Assembly (NCBI GenBank): GCA_018661705.1
Contig: JABJHR010000019.1
Location: 124,001-188,000, forward strand
Source of the DNA: Candidatus Woesearchaeota archaeon
Lineage (GTDB): Archaea; Nanobdellota; Nanobdellia; Woesearchaeales; DSVV01
Direction: 5' to 3'
DNA length: 64,000 nucleotides
The notes below the pieces were generated by a model. That model was given only the letters and a program-made list of their open reading frames with translations, was not told the DNA's origin and ran no database searches. The translations under genes and the position numbers were made by a program. The stretch's first letter is position 1; every line of letters starts with the position of its first letter. This document shows, in pieces, positions 17,808-25,464 of the stretch.

Positions 17808-19097
17808 TTAACGAAGAACAAAAACCTTGTCATTTATTCTTAGTCTTTTTTTTGTTTTTACAGTGATTTTTTGCCCTTTTTTAGCAGAATTAATTTTTTT
17901 ATTATCTTCACTGTTTCTTATTTCTGTTGCGGTATAACTGTAATATCCCGTTGTTTCTCCTGTAAAAACTAATTGATCTCCTTCTTTTAATTTAGTTTCA
18001 CCACTTTCAATACTAATTTCAGCAACTTTTGCTTTGCCATAATAATTAATAACTTTCCCTAATAATATTCTTTTTTCTGTTGCTTTATTGCCATATGTTT
18101 TACTCCATTCATTTAGGGGTTTTCCTAAATAAAAACCTTTACTAAACCCCCTATTATATACTTTTTTTAGATTATTAACTAATTCTTTTTTAAGTTTAGA
18201 GTTAAAATTATTAAATGCAATAGCATCCAATGCTTCTCTATATGTTTTTGTTACAACATAAACATAATCTGTATTTCTGCCTCTTCCTTCAATCTTTAAA
18301 ACATCTATTACTCCTTCTAATTTGTCTAAGATTTCAATTGTGCATAAATCTTTTGGACTGATAGCATATGACATTCCTTCTTTTGTTTGTGCTTCCCCTT
18401 CTTCTTGTCCAATTTTAATCTCATGACCTTTTTCTGCATCTTTAATAATATATTCTCTCCTACAGTTTTGTAAACATTTTCCTCTGTTTGCGCTACATTC
18501 ATTTCCCTGTAAAAATTGGCTAAGAAAACATCGTCCTGAAATAGAAACACACATTGCCCCATGGCAAAAACATTCGATTTGCATTAATTTGCCAGTACTT
18601 CCTTTGACTTTTTCTTTAATGATAATTTTTTTGATTTCTTTAATTTGCTCTAATGATAATTCTCTTGCTAAAACAATTCTTTCTGCATATTTGCTGAAAA
18701 ACTTTAAGGCACCAATATTACTGCAACTTTGTTGCGTGCTAATATGAACAGGAATCCCTAATTTGTTTGCTGCTATCACCACCGCCCAATCACTGGCAAT
18801 TACTGCATTTATTTTTTGTTTTTTTACTTCTTTTAGAATTTTATCAACTTCTTTTAATTCATTATCATAAATAATGGAATTTAAAGTTAAATAACAATTA
18901 ACTGAATTTTTTTCACAAATTTGTTTTATTTTCTTTAAATCTTTTAATTCAAAATTCTTTGATCTACCTGTTCTCATATTTAATTGTTTTAGTCCAAAGT
19001 AGACGCTATTACATCCTGCATTAATGGCAGCATTTAATGTTTCAAAATTTTGACAAGGACTCATTAATTCTGTTGTCTGTTGTTTTGCTGGTTTCAT
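17808..19097 (-). CDS. U32 family peptidase-like protein (RlhA/TrhP-type)
   Basis: 429 aa from the ATG at 19097; upstream in-frame starts at 19112 and 19154 and a downstream one at 19055 are alternatives. The start 'ELMSPCQNFETLNAAINAGC' and 'SVYFG' match the U32 N-terminus. Residues with 'IECFCHGAMCVSISGRCFLS' fit the U32 signature pattern completely, and more cysteines follow ('NRGKCLQNCRREY'). Family members now characterised act in RNA hydroxylation or ubiquinone hydroxylation with an iron-sulphur cluster, so RNA modification is more likely than proteolysis here. The C-terminal ~80 residues form a beta-barrel-like domain. Its 5' end overlaps the receiver gene upstream. Confidence 0.78.
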   Translation of the reverse strand: MKPAKQQTTELMSPCQNFETLNAAINAGCNSVYFGLKQLNMRTGRSKNFELKDLKKIKQICEKNSVNCYLTLNSIIYDNELKEVDKILKEVKKQKINAVIASDWAVVIAANKLGIPVHISTQQSCSNIGALKFFSKYAERIVLARELSLEQIKEIKKIIIKEKVKGSTGKLMQIECFCHGAMCVSISGRCFLSQFLQGNECSANRGKCLQNCRREYIIKDAEKGHEIKIGQEEGEAQTKEGMSYAISPKDLCTIEILDKLEGVIDVLKIEGRGRNTDYVYVVTKTYREALDAIAFNNFNSKLKKELVNNLKKVYNRGFSKGFYLGKPLNEWSKTYGNKATEKRILLGKVINYYGKAKVAEISIESGETKLKEGDQLVFTGETTGYYSYTATEIRNSEDNKKINSAKKGQKITVKTKKRLRINDKVFVLR

Positions 19098-19497
19098 TGT
19101 TTTTGTTTTCATAATCTTCTTTTTTCTGATCAACATCTGTTTTAAGGATCTCATCTATTTTTTTCTTAAGTTTATCTGGTTCAAAAGGTTTTGTAATATA
19201 CTCATTTGCTCCCAGATCTTTTGCTTTTTTAATGTCTTCTGGTTGGTGTTTTGCACTAAACATAATAATTGGTATGTTTTTTGTTTTTTCCATACTTCTT
19301 AATATTTGACAAAGTTGATATCCATCCATTGATGGCATCATAATATCTAACAAAATTAAATCAGGAACCTTTTCTTCTATTTTTTTAAGTGCATCTTGTC
19401 CAGATTCCGACTTTATAATCTCATAATCAGATTCAAGAGTAAGTTCAACTAATTCTCTTAGTGCATATTGATCATCTACAATTAATATCTTTTTCAT
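19042..19497 (-). CDS. Response regulator receiver (CheY-like)
   Basis: 151 aa from the ATG at 19497, which sits 27 bases after a TATTTATA box at 19520-19527; the ATG at 19512 would be too close. Numbered from the alternative start, it has Asp13-Asp14, phosphoacceptor Asp56 ('LILLDIMMPSMDGYQ') and Lys108 ('EYITKPFEP'). After the receiver comes a charged, Asn-rich tail of about 30 residues with no recognisable output. Its end overlaps the U32 gene by roughly 55 bases in another frame, so the tail may be an incidental read-through of that overlap. No kinase is adjacent; the kinases at 9882 and 11431 could serve it. Confidence 0.82.
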   Translation of the reverse strand: MKKILIVDDQYALRELVELTLESDYEIIKSESGQDALKKIEEKVPDLILLDIMMPSMDGYQLCQILRSMEKTKNIPIIMFSAKHQPEDIKKAKDLGANEYITKPFEPDKLKKKIDEILKTDVDQKKEDYENKNNETSKTTDNRINESLSKF

Positions 19498-19519
19498 GTT
19501 AATTAGATTCATTAAGGGC

Positions 19520-19527
19520 TATAAATA
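19520..19527 (-). promoter_or_regulatory. TATA box of the receiver gene at 19497
   Basis: The minus strand reads TATTTATA. Its centre is 26-27 bases before the ATG at 19497, which decides the start and predicts a leaderless mRNA. Confidence 0.5.
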
Positions 19528-19562
19528 CTTTATTACAAATTTGGCCCTAATGCTTATTTAAT

Positions 19563-20240
19563 TTACCCTAAGAATATAGAGATGTAATCTAATACTAATA
19601 ACATGAATGTGCCATAAATAGTCAATAATACAGGTCCAACTAAAGCACTAAAAAAGGCTTTCCACCATGACATTTTATGATATTTCATTATACCTAATAT
19701 TCTAATATAAAAGGAGTGTATGAGTCCTGCAATAATAAATACTATTGCAAATGCAAAGTAGATTCCCATCCCTGAATCAGATGCAGATGCTGGTAAAGGC
19801 ATAAATATATTTAATATTTGAAAGATTAAAGCTAATGCAGACATATATAATGTTTTAATGAACATTGAGTATGCAACTGGTTTGAATGTATTATAGAAGC
19901 CTTCTCTGTTTCCAATTATTAATACTCCTAAATGTGTAATTGCACCAGAAAAGAATGGCATAATTAAAGCAGGAATCACATATACTAATAAAGCGGCAAT
20001 TGGTGCTATAATTAAAATTTCTAATCCTGATTTTGCGTAACCATAAAATCCGGTAATAAATAAAACTATTTGAATAGCTAAAACAAACCAAAAATATCTT
20101 AGAACAATGCTTCTATAACTTAAATCTTTTTCTTGTTCAAGAAATTCACTTGGATGTAAGAATAATGATTTTAATGAATCTATATCAAACTTATTAATAT
20201 TGATTTTTGGCACACGAGGTGCTTTTGGTATAAATGCCAT
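19563..20240 (-). CDS. Yip1-domain-like membrane protein
   Basis: 225 aa. A hydrophilic N-terminal segment of about 50 residues ('FDIDSLKSLFLHPSEFLEQE') is followed by five hydrophobic helices, the layout of archaeal and bacterial Yip1-family membrane proteins. 'HPSEFF/L' before the first helix is typical of the family. Its function is unknown in prokaryotes. It is separated from the channel-like gene upstream by 156 bases containing two strong inverted repeats, so it probably has its own promoter. Confidence 0.6.
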   Translation of the reverse strand: MAFIPKAPRVPKININKFDIDSLKSLFLHPSEFLEQEKDLSYRSIVLRYFWFVLAIQIVLFITGFYGYAKSGLEILIIAPIAALLVYVIPALIMPFFSGAITHLGVLIIGNREGFYNTFKPVAYSMFIKTLYMSALALIFQILNIFMPLPASASDSGMGIYFAFAIVFIIAGLIHSFYIRILGIMKYHKMSWWKAFFSALVGPVLLTIYGTFMLLVLDYISIFLG

Positions 20241-20312
20241 TTTAACTGATATAATCTTTTTAATTAGATTCTATTAAATTAATTTTGTGTAATAATTAAA
20301 AAAATAAATCAT

Positions 20313-20347
20313 AAAAATCAGTCATGAACTTTTATTGACTGATTTTT
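20313..20347 (-). terminator. Hairpin with 12-bp perfect stem
   Basis: AAAAATCAGTCA (20313-20324) and TGACTGATTTTT (20336-20347) are perfect arms around an 11-base loop. On the minus strand it lies 50 bases after the stop of the channel-like gene and ends in a T-run, like an intrinsic terminator. Being symmetrical it could also act on plus-strand transcripts. Archaeal termination mostly uses U-tracts, so the role is tentative. Confidence 0.45.
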
Positions 20348-20354
20348 AGGATGC

Positions 20355-20378
20355 CAAAAATTCTTGATGAAATTTTTG
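20355..20378 (-). terminator. Second hairpin, 8-bp stem, next to the first
   Basis: CAAAAATT (20355-20362) and AATTTTTG (20371-20378) pair around an 8-base loop, between the stop codon at 20397 and the 12-bp hairpin. Two hairpins in tandem with U-rich flanks suggest a 3' end or stability element for the minus-strand transcript. Confidence 0.35.
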
Positions 20379-20396
20379 TGCATAAAAAGGAAAAAA

Positions 20397-21062
20397 TTAG
20401 AAAAACTTTTTCCATGTGTTCATGTTCTTTTTTGCAGAGTCTTTCATTCCTAGACCATATGCAAGACCAATTGCCAGAGCAAATCCAAACATTATTCCTC
20501 CAATAATAATTAGGAATGTATTTTGAATAATGTCTAATTTTAAACCAACGTTTTCAAGTGCAACAAGAACAATCATAACCATAATTACAATTCTTGTAAC
20601 TTGAGCAATTAGTTGAGCACTTTTCATTTTAATGTGTTCGATCTTGTCTCCAACATAACTTGCTGCAAAGATACCGAATAACACAATTAATAATGCTGCA
20701 ATTAAACTTGGAATCCAATAACTTAACTGAATAAGGAATTCAGATAATGTATTTAATTCAATTAAATTAGCTGCTTGTGGTAAGAATAGCACAAAAATGA
20801 ACCACTTAGATATTACCGCTAATAAATGACCTAATTTTAGATCGCCAACTGATTTTTTAAGTCCTGTTTTTTTAATCAAATATTCATCAAATTTAATTTT
20901 TCCAAACAATTTATCTAACACTCTATAAACAATCCATCCAACAAGATAACCTACTAGCAAAATAATAGCTGCTGCAAGAATTCCTGGAATTGCTGTCCAA
21001 AAGCCTGCTAAAAGTCCCCTAAATGCTGTATCAATTGATACACCCATATTCTCTAAAATCAT
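20397..21062 (-). CDS. Conserved TM-helix / small mechanosensitive-channel-like protein
   Basis: 221 aa from the ATG at 21062; an in-frame GTG at 21071 overlaps the ribosome binding site GAGGTGG and is less likely. Four to five hydrophobic helices are present. 'AIPGILAAAIILLVGYLVG' and the later 'YWIPSLIAALLIVLFGIFA' are the paired 'conserved TM helix' repeats of PF05552, often found with MscS proteins. No MscS beta domain follows, so it is a pore-like module of unknown gating. The leader is about 80 bases long from a TATATAAA box at 21166-21173. Confidence 0.6.
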   Translation of the reverse strand: MILENMGVSIDTAFRGLLAGFWTAIPGILAAAIILLVGYLVGWIVYRVLDKLFGKIKFDEYLIKKTGLKKSVGDLKLGHLLAVISKWFIFVLFLPQAANLIELNTLSEFLIQLSYWIPSLIAALLIVLFGIFAASYVGDKIEHIKMKSAQLIAQVTRIVIMVMIVLVALENVGLKLDIIQNTFLIIIGGIMFGFALAIGLAYGLGMKDSAKKNMNTWKKFF

Positions 21063-21165
21063 ATTTTCCACCTCTTTTTCCCACTTTTTAGATTTTTATC
21101 TTTAATGAGCGAAAATTGTTTACCCCGCACTCACTAATAAATTAATATGGTTATATTCAATATAC

Positions 21166-21173
21166 TATATAAA
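21166..21173 (-). promoter_or_regulatory. TATA box of the channel-like gene
   Basis: The minus strand reads TTTATATA. Predicted transcription start is near 21143, leaving an 80-base leader that ends in GAGGTGG six bases before the ATG at 21062. Confidence 0.4.
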
Positions 21174-21237
21174 CTTTTATTACCATTGTGGGATGAAAAC
21201 AAGGTTTTCTGTTGTGTTAAACTAAAATTAGAATTAA

Positions 21238-21597
21238 TTAAAGTATCTTCAATTTTCCAGTGATCTCATCTATTTCTTCAATATCTGCTGGACCAATACA
21301 GCCACATGTTACTGTGCCAGGTGCAACAAATGTTTTTCCTGCATCAGTTATTATAGAAGTAATCATACCTTGATCTTTAGCTTGTTGCATATATTTATAT
21401 AATTCTTTTTCAGAATCAACTTTAATAGCAATCTTCATCATACCTTCTCTACGCCATGCTTTTACTTTCTCCTCTCCAGATTTTGATTTCAATGCTTTAA
21501 GAACAGCATCAACACTAGCATGTGCAGATTGTGCAGCAATTTTGCCTTTAGACATCTTTAGATCGTTTCTTACTAAGATTACTTGTTTTAATTCCAT
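21238..21597 (-). CDS. pth2: Peptidyl-tRNA hydrolase 2 (archaeal/eukaryotic type)
   Basis: 119 aa, the usual length of Pth2. The start 'KQVILVRNDLKMSKGKIAAQ' and 'SAHASVDAVLKA' carry the conserved Lys and His-Ala residues, and the C-terminal half has 'ITDAGKTFVAPGTVTCGCIGP', where the catalytic Asp lies. It releases tRNA from stalled peptidyl-tRNA. This enzyme is unrelated to bacterial Pth and supports an archaeal host. Confidence 0.93.
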   Translation of the reverse strand: MELKQVILVRNDLKMSKGKIAAQSAHASVDAVLKALKSKSGEEKVKAWRREGMMKIAIKVDSEKELYKYMQQAKDQGMITSIITDAGKTFVAPGTVTCGCIGPADIEEIDEITGKLKIL

Positions 21598-21655
21598 AAT
21601 TTGTTTTTTATTTCAGATTATTATAAAGTTTATGTTTTTTATTTCAACCAAGACT

Positions 21656-21673
21656 GGCCGACAGGCTCTTTTT
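21656..21673 (+). repeat. 18-mer repeat, copy 1
   Basis: GGCCGACAGGCTCTTTTT occurs here and identically at 31656-31673. It lies in the 171-base gap between pth2 and the stomatin gene. Its GC-rich core (GGCC-GACA-GGCT) can form a 4-bp stem before a T-run. The remaining gap holds no gene that I can see. Confidence 0.5.
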
Positions 21674-21768
21674 GTTGTTATTACTTAATCTATTAGAAAA
21701 ATTCGTGAGTGACATTGGCTTCGCCCTAGTAAAAATAGTAAAAAAGAATAAGAAAGAAAAATAAAAAA

Positions 21769-22527
21769 TTACTTTTTCTTCTTGCCAAAGCCATCAAATG
21801 CTTTTAGAACTTCAATTGGCATTGCAAACACAACAGTATTACTTTGATCACTAGATAGGTCATTTAATGTCTGTAAAGTTCTTAGATGTAATGCACCACT
21901 TGATTTATTCATCATGTCAGCTGCCTTAGCCATGTTCTTAGCTGCAATAACTTCTCCTTCTGCCTTAATTATGACTGCTCTTTTTTCTCTTTCAGCTTCT
22001 GCTTGCTTTCCAATAACTCTTTTCATGTCTGCTGCTAATGTTATATCTTTTAATTCAACACTCTCGACTTCAATTCCCCATGGATCAGTTGCTTTATCAA
22101 CAATTATTTTAATTTTATCACTTATTTGGTCTCTTTTACTCAATAATTCATCTAATTCAACTTCTCCCACTACATTTCTCATAGTTGTTTGAGCTAATTG
22201 AGATACAGCGTAATTAAAATGTTCAACTTCAATAATTGCTTTTGCTGAGTCTCCTACTTTATAATAAATAACTGCATTTATTCCAACTGTAATATTATCC
22301 TTGGTAATACTTTCTTGATCTGGCACATCAACTGCTTTAATTCTCATATCTACTCTTTGCCAAGTTTGAATAATTGGGATTACAATTCTTAATCCAGGTC
22401 TCATTATTCCACTAAATCTTCCTAAAGTAAATCTTACTCCTCTTTCATATTCATTAACTACTTTTAATGTTGAAAGTACAGCCAAAATCACAAATATTAG
22501 AACTCCAATACTACCACCAAACATCAT
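21769..22527 (-). CDS. SPFH/stomatin-like (slipin) protein
   Basis: 252 aa. One N-terminal membrane helix (about 4-22) is followed by 'NEYERGVRFTLGRFSGIMRPGL', the hallmark of slipins, then the band-7 domain ('VDMRIKAVDVPDQESITKDN') and a coiled-coil region ('KQAEAEREKRAVIIKAEGE'). Such proteins oligomerise on the cytoplasmic membrane face and organise membrane domains or regulate proteases. The NfeD-type protease partner often found beside slipins is absent here. It is divergent from tpiA. Confidence 0.85.
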   Translation of the reverse strand: MMFGGSIGVLIFVILAVLSTLKVVNEYERGVRFTLGRFSGIMRPGLRIVIPIIQTWQRVDMRIKAVDVPDQESITKDNITVGINAVIYYKVGDSAKAIIEVEHFNYAVSQLAQTTMRNVVGEVELDELLSKRDQISDKIKIIVDKATDPWGIEVESVELKDITLAADMKRVIGKQAEAEREKRAVIIKAEGEVIAAKNMAKAADMMNKSSGALHLRTLQTLNDLSSDQSNTVVFAMPIEVLKAFDGFGKKKK

Positions 22528-22645
22528 TCTTCCACCCCATTAATTTATTTAACTCTTGAACTGAATATTTGGAAGTGAATATAATATATAAACGTTTTCA
22601 TTAAATTTTTATATTATAATAAATATACAAATAAAAGGTGATATT

Positions 22646-23389
22646 ATGAATCTAATTGCAGCTAATTGGAAAATGAACAAAACAGTCAAAGAAGCACTTA
22701 AGTTCTTTAATGATCTTAATTCAAAAACAGATGAATTTGCAGATAATGAGGTTTTAATTTGTCCTTCATTTCTTGCTTTATCTGAAATTTCTAAAATAAA
22801 GCATGAAAAAATAAAGCTAGGGGCCCAAAACTTTTATTTTGAAGATAGTGGGGCGTATACAGGAGAAACTTCACTATTAATATTAAAGGGGTTTTGTGAA
22901 TATGTTCTTGTTGGTCATTCTGAAAGAAGAAGTATCTTTAAAGAACCAAATCAATTAGTAAATAAGAAGGTTTTAGCAGCCCTTAATCATCATTTTAAGC
23001 CAATTTTATGTATAGGGGAAACAGGAGATGAAAGACAGAAAAATAAAACAAATGAAGTTTTATCTCAACAATTAAAAGCATGTTTGAAAGGTGTTTCAGA
23101 AAATCAAATTAAAAATTTAGTTGTTGCATATGAACCTGTTTGGGCAATAGGCACAGGTAAAAATGCAACTTCAGCAATGGCTCAAGAAGTTCATGAATTT
23201 ATTAGAGAAGTATTAACAGACATGTATTCTCAGACAACGGCAAGACAACTAAAATTACTTTACGGTGGCAGTGTTAAGCCTGATAATGCAAAAGATTTAA
23301 TTGCGCAAGAAGACATTAATGGTTTTTTAATTGGTGGTGCAAGTTTAGAAGTAGAAAGTTTTGTAGAGATTATTAATGCTGCAAAGTAG
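22646..23389 (+). CDS. tpiA: Triosephosphate isomerase, bacterial/eukaryotic type
   Basis: 247 aa, the length of bacterial enzymes; the usual archaeal form has about 225 residues. Motifs: 'AANWKMN' with the catalytic Lys, 'VGHSERR' with the electrophilic His, 'VVAYEPVWAIGTGKNA' with the catalytic Glu and loop 6, and 'LLYGGSVKPDNA'. The last motif is typical of the bacterial/eukaryotic branch. It interconverts dihydroxyacetone phosphate and glyceraldehyde 3-phosphate. Translation starts behind AAAGGTGAT, seven or so bases before the ATG, with a TATA-like TTTTTATATTATA at about 22606. It appears to be acquired by horizontal transfer, which is inference. Confidence 0.93.
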   Translation: MNLIAANWKMNKTVKEALKFFNDLNSKTDEFADNEVLICPSFLALSEISKIKHEKIKLGAQNFYFEDSGAYTGETSLLILKGFCEYVLVGHSERRSIFKEPNQLVNKKVLAALNHHFKPILCIGETGDERQKNKTNEVLSQQLKACLKGVSENQIKNLVVAYEPVWAIGTGKNATSAMAQEVHEFIREVLTDMYSQTTARQLKLLYGGSVKPDNAKDLIAQEDINGFLIGGASLEVESFVEIINAAK

Positions 23390-23406
23390 ATTTTTTAATG
23401 GTAAGT

Positions 23407-23631
23407 AGTTTTAAGTAGGAAGTCAGAAGTGGGTTTTCAGTTTGTAGTAGTGTGTCATGGGTTGGTTTTGAGTAAATAAATTATGGGCGTTGATTCTGAG
23501 ATAATTTGTATTGAAAAAATTCAGTAATACTCAGAACTACTTACTGATAACCCCCTCATAACTCAGGACCCACTACTCAAAACTAATTTATTAATCACCC
23601 ATTACAAACTTAGAACTTATCACTTAAAACT
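23407..23631. repeat. Nested inverted-repeat element between tpiA and the pilin-like gene
   Basis: Three inverted pairs are nested: 23407-23416 with 23622-23631 (10 bp), 23466-23474 with 23574-23582 (9 bp) and 23494-23500 with 23530-23536 (7 bp). Intervening sequence is also loosely complementary. The element fills the gap between two convergent genes and its right half recurs at 47173-47239. No gene is visible in it. Confidence 0.5.
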
Positions 23632-23636
23632 TTTTT
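23545..23636. repeat. Dispersed repeat, copy 1
   Basis: It contains an exact 16-mer (TACAAACTTAGAACTT, 23603-23618) also at 47206-47221, and flanking words such as GATAACC and TTTATT in the same order. In both places the repeat ends at the stop codon of a minus-strand gene. Confidence 0.5.
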
Positions 23637-24234
23637 ACTTTACTTCAATATACACTTTCTTAACAGAATCATATTTTTCTTCATCCTTGAAGGCTTGTAT
23701 GTTGTAAATATAAACTCCTGGTTTTGCTTTTTTGTCAATGCTAAAAAATAAGGTTGCTAGTTCAAATTCATTTGGCCCTAATTCTCCAACCTCAGTTGTT
23801 GTTCCCATTATCCATTTACTACAACAGGTGCCTTCTGTACATCCTGGTGGTTCCTCAACTTTATCTCCTTCTTCATTTACGACAACGCCTTTTGAACACC
23901 CTGTTACTATCTTAAATTCCCCTTCAATTTTATCTCTGTTTGCAACACCAACTCCAAAAACTTCATGTTCTCCTCTTTTAATGTTTTTTCTGTTTAAACC
24001 AATTGTAACTAATGCAGAAGGATCTCTTAATTTTATTTCTAATTGCTCTTTAGTTTGTTCATCAAGTTTTTGTCCTGTTTCTGTTGTATAATTAAAAATA
24101 TCTCTCGCAAAAAACACACCAACACTAAGCATCGCTATTGATAAAATTGCCATAACCATAAAGTTTACACTTAATTGAATTGCTGCTTTTTTCCATATTT
24201 TTTTCTTAGCCCGCATTGATATTGTTCTTTTCAT
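23635..24234 (-). CDS. Pilin-like membrane-anchored protein, Cys-containing
   Basis: 199 aa. The N-terminus is basic ('MRAKKKIWKKAAIQLSVNF'), then one hydrophobic helix (about 20-45) and an extracellular beta-rich domain. The helix pattern 'LSVNxxV...MLxVGxF' is shared with the protein at 25465, and both resemble archaeal type IV pilin or archaellin starts with a KKA-type cleavage site. Several cysteines ('PPGCTEGTCCSKW') suggest disulphides. It is at the end of a minus-strand run of surface protein genes. I cannot assign a specific function. Confidence 0.55.
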   Translation of the reverse strand: MKRTISMRAKKKIWKKAAIQLSVNFMVMAILSIAMLSVGVFFARDIFNYTTETGQKLDEQTKEQLEIKLRDPSALVTIGLNRKNIKRGEHEVFGVGVANRDKIEGEFKIVTGCSKGVVVNEEGDKVEEPPGCTEGTCCSKWIMGTTTEVGELGPNEFELATLFFSIDKKAKPGVYIYNIQAFKDEEKYDSVKKVYIEVK

Positions 24235-24276
24235 TTTTTCTTTCTAGTTTATTATGGCCTATTATTAATTAGAAAA

Positions 24277-25062
24277 TTATTTTAAATCAGATTCTCCGGT
24301 TACTACTAAAAACATTTTTTGTGAAAACTTTTCAGTAAAACTTTCCCTTAATATTTCCTCTTCACCTTTTGTATTGATTTTTCCTAACTCATAATCAATC
24401 TTTAGCGTTAAAGCAATTTCTTTTTCTTTTTCTTCAGGTATGAAAGTTAATGGTACTAATTCTTTTACGCCAGATCCTAATTGTGTTAGTTGTTTGTTAA
24501 CGTTTAGTTCCCCATATAATAATTTGTTATCTAGAATTTTAATGCTTTTTATTACAAATGGAAGTTTAACTTTTGAATCATCATAATCTTTTAAACTAAT
24601 TGAAACCATTATCTTGTCATCTATTAATCCAAATGGTTTATTAAATGTTATTCCTAAATCTAAGTCAACACCACTTATTGTTTTTTCACTAACTAATGGG
24701 ATTTTTTTAACATTTGTTTCATCAAAACTCATCATACATTTATCTTCTACACACATGTATTCTAAATATTGTCCTGAAATTGTTTTCCCTCTTACTTCTC
24801 CTACTGCAACAGGACCTTCACATTTTGGTTTTTTACAATCTAGGTTACAACTGCATGTGTTTTCTCCATCTTCGCATTGTAAATTTCCACAACAATCAAA
24901 TTGTATTTCTTTTTCGCACATTCCTTTAACACAACTCACATCAAAGCATTTTTGTGCACTACAATCACTATCCTCTTTACATTCTTTGTTTCCACAACTA
25001 ATCATAGAAATTGACACTAATAAAATAAGGAAAAATATAAAAAATTTCTTCAGGTATGCCAT
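24277..25062 (-). CDS. Cys-rich putative lipoprotein
   Basis: 261 aa from the ATG at 25062; a longer TTG-start frame to 25113 would abut the preceding gene but lacks a signal-like start. Residues 1-22 are a basic-hydrophobic signal ending 'SISMISCGN', a lipobox-like motif. A cysteine-dense segment follows with 14 or so cysteines in about 60 residues ('CKEDSDCSAQKCFDVSC'), then a beta-sheet-like domain without cysteines. It is likely exported and lipid-anchored. The neighbours are two pilin-like proteins and a 2-TM protein. No known family is recognised. Confidence 0.6.
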   Translation of the reverse strand: MAYLKKFFIFFLILLVSISMISCGNKECKEDSDCSAQKCFDVSCVKGMCEKEIQFDCCGNLQCEDGENTCSCNLDCKKPKCEGPVAVGEVRGKTISGQYLEYMCVEDKCMMSFDETNVKKIPLVSEKTISGVDLDLGITFNKPFGLIDDKIMVSISLKDYDDSKVKLPFVIKSIKILDNKLLYGELNVNKQLTQLGSGVKELVPLTFIPEEKEKEIALTLKIDYELGKINTKGEEEILRESFTEKFSQKMFLVVTGESDLK

Positions 25063-25113
25063 CTTTGTTTTTTGCTTGTATTTTTTTGTCACATAAGCAA
25101 TAGTTATTTTCAA

Positions 25114-25380
25114 CTATTTAATGATCTCATATTCTTTTACAATTAAGATCATGAATAAGACTAATACAAGTGCTCCTGCAACTAAGTATGCGATTGCATT
25201 AAACAATGCTCCACCTGATGCTGCTACAAAAAATCCAACTGCCATGATTGCAAATCCTAACCATAGAAATTTGTCAAGTACGAGTTTCATAATCTCAAAT
25301 TCTTGAGCTTCTGATAATTGTTTTTTCTTAGCTTTTTTTGCTACTTTTTTAGTTTTTGATTTTCTCCTTTTTTTAGCCAT
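25114..25380 (-). CDS. Small two-TM protein with lysine-rich N-terminus
   Basis: 88 aa from the ATG at 25380, which sits behind GAGGTGATT (a clear ribosome binding site). The first 25 residues are almost all Lys/Arg/Ser/Ala ('MAKKRRKSKTKKVAKKAKKK'), then two hydrophobic helices (about 40-60 and 62-82). The basic tail could bind nucleic acid or acidic lipids at the membrane. The family is not recognised. Confidence 0.6.
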   Translation of the reverse strand: MAKKRRKSKTKKVAKKAKKKQLSEAQEFEIMKLVLDKFLWLGFAIMAVGFFVAASGGALFNAIAYLVAGALVLVLFMILIVKEYEIIK

Positions 25381-25464
25381 AATAATCACCTCTTTTTTGA
25401 CACTCATTAATTCAACTCTTTGTTGAATTTTAACAATTTAAAATTGAAATAAAATAAAAATAAT

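Noticed and set aside
21656-21673. The 18-mer as a terminator of pth2
   Set aside because: The stem-T-run orientation is on the plus strand, whereas the flanking genes are on the minus strand, and the second copy lies between divergent genes.
23732-24091. Open frame of 119 codons on the plus strand opposite the pilin-like gene
   Set aside because: Its translation is a Ser/Pro/Thr-rich shadow of the minus-strand gene, without a promoter or ribosome binding site.
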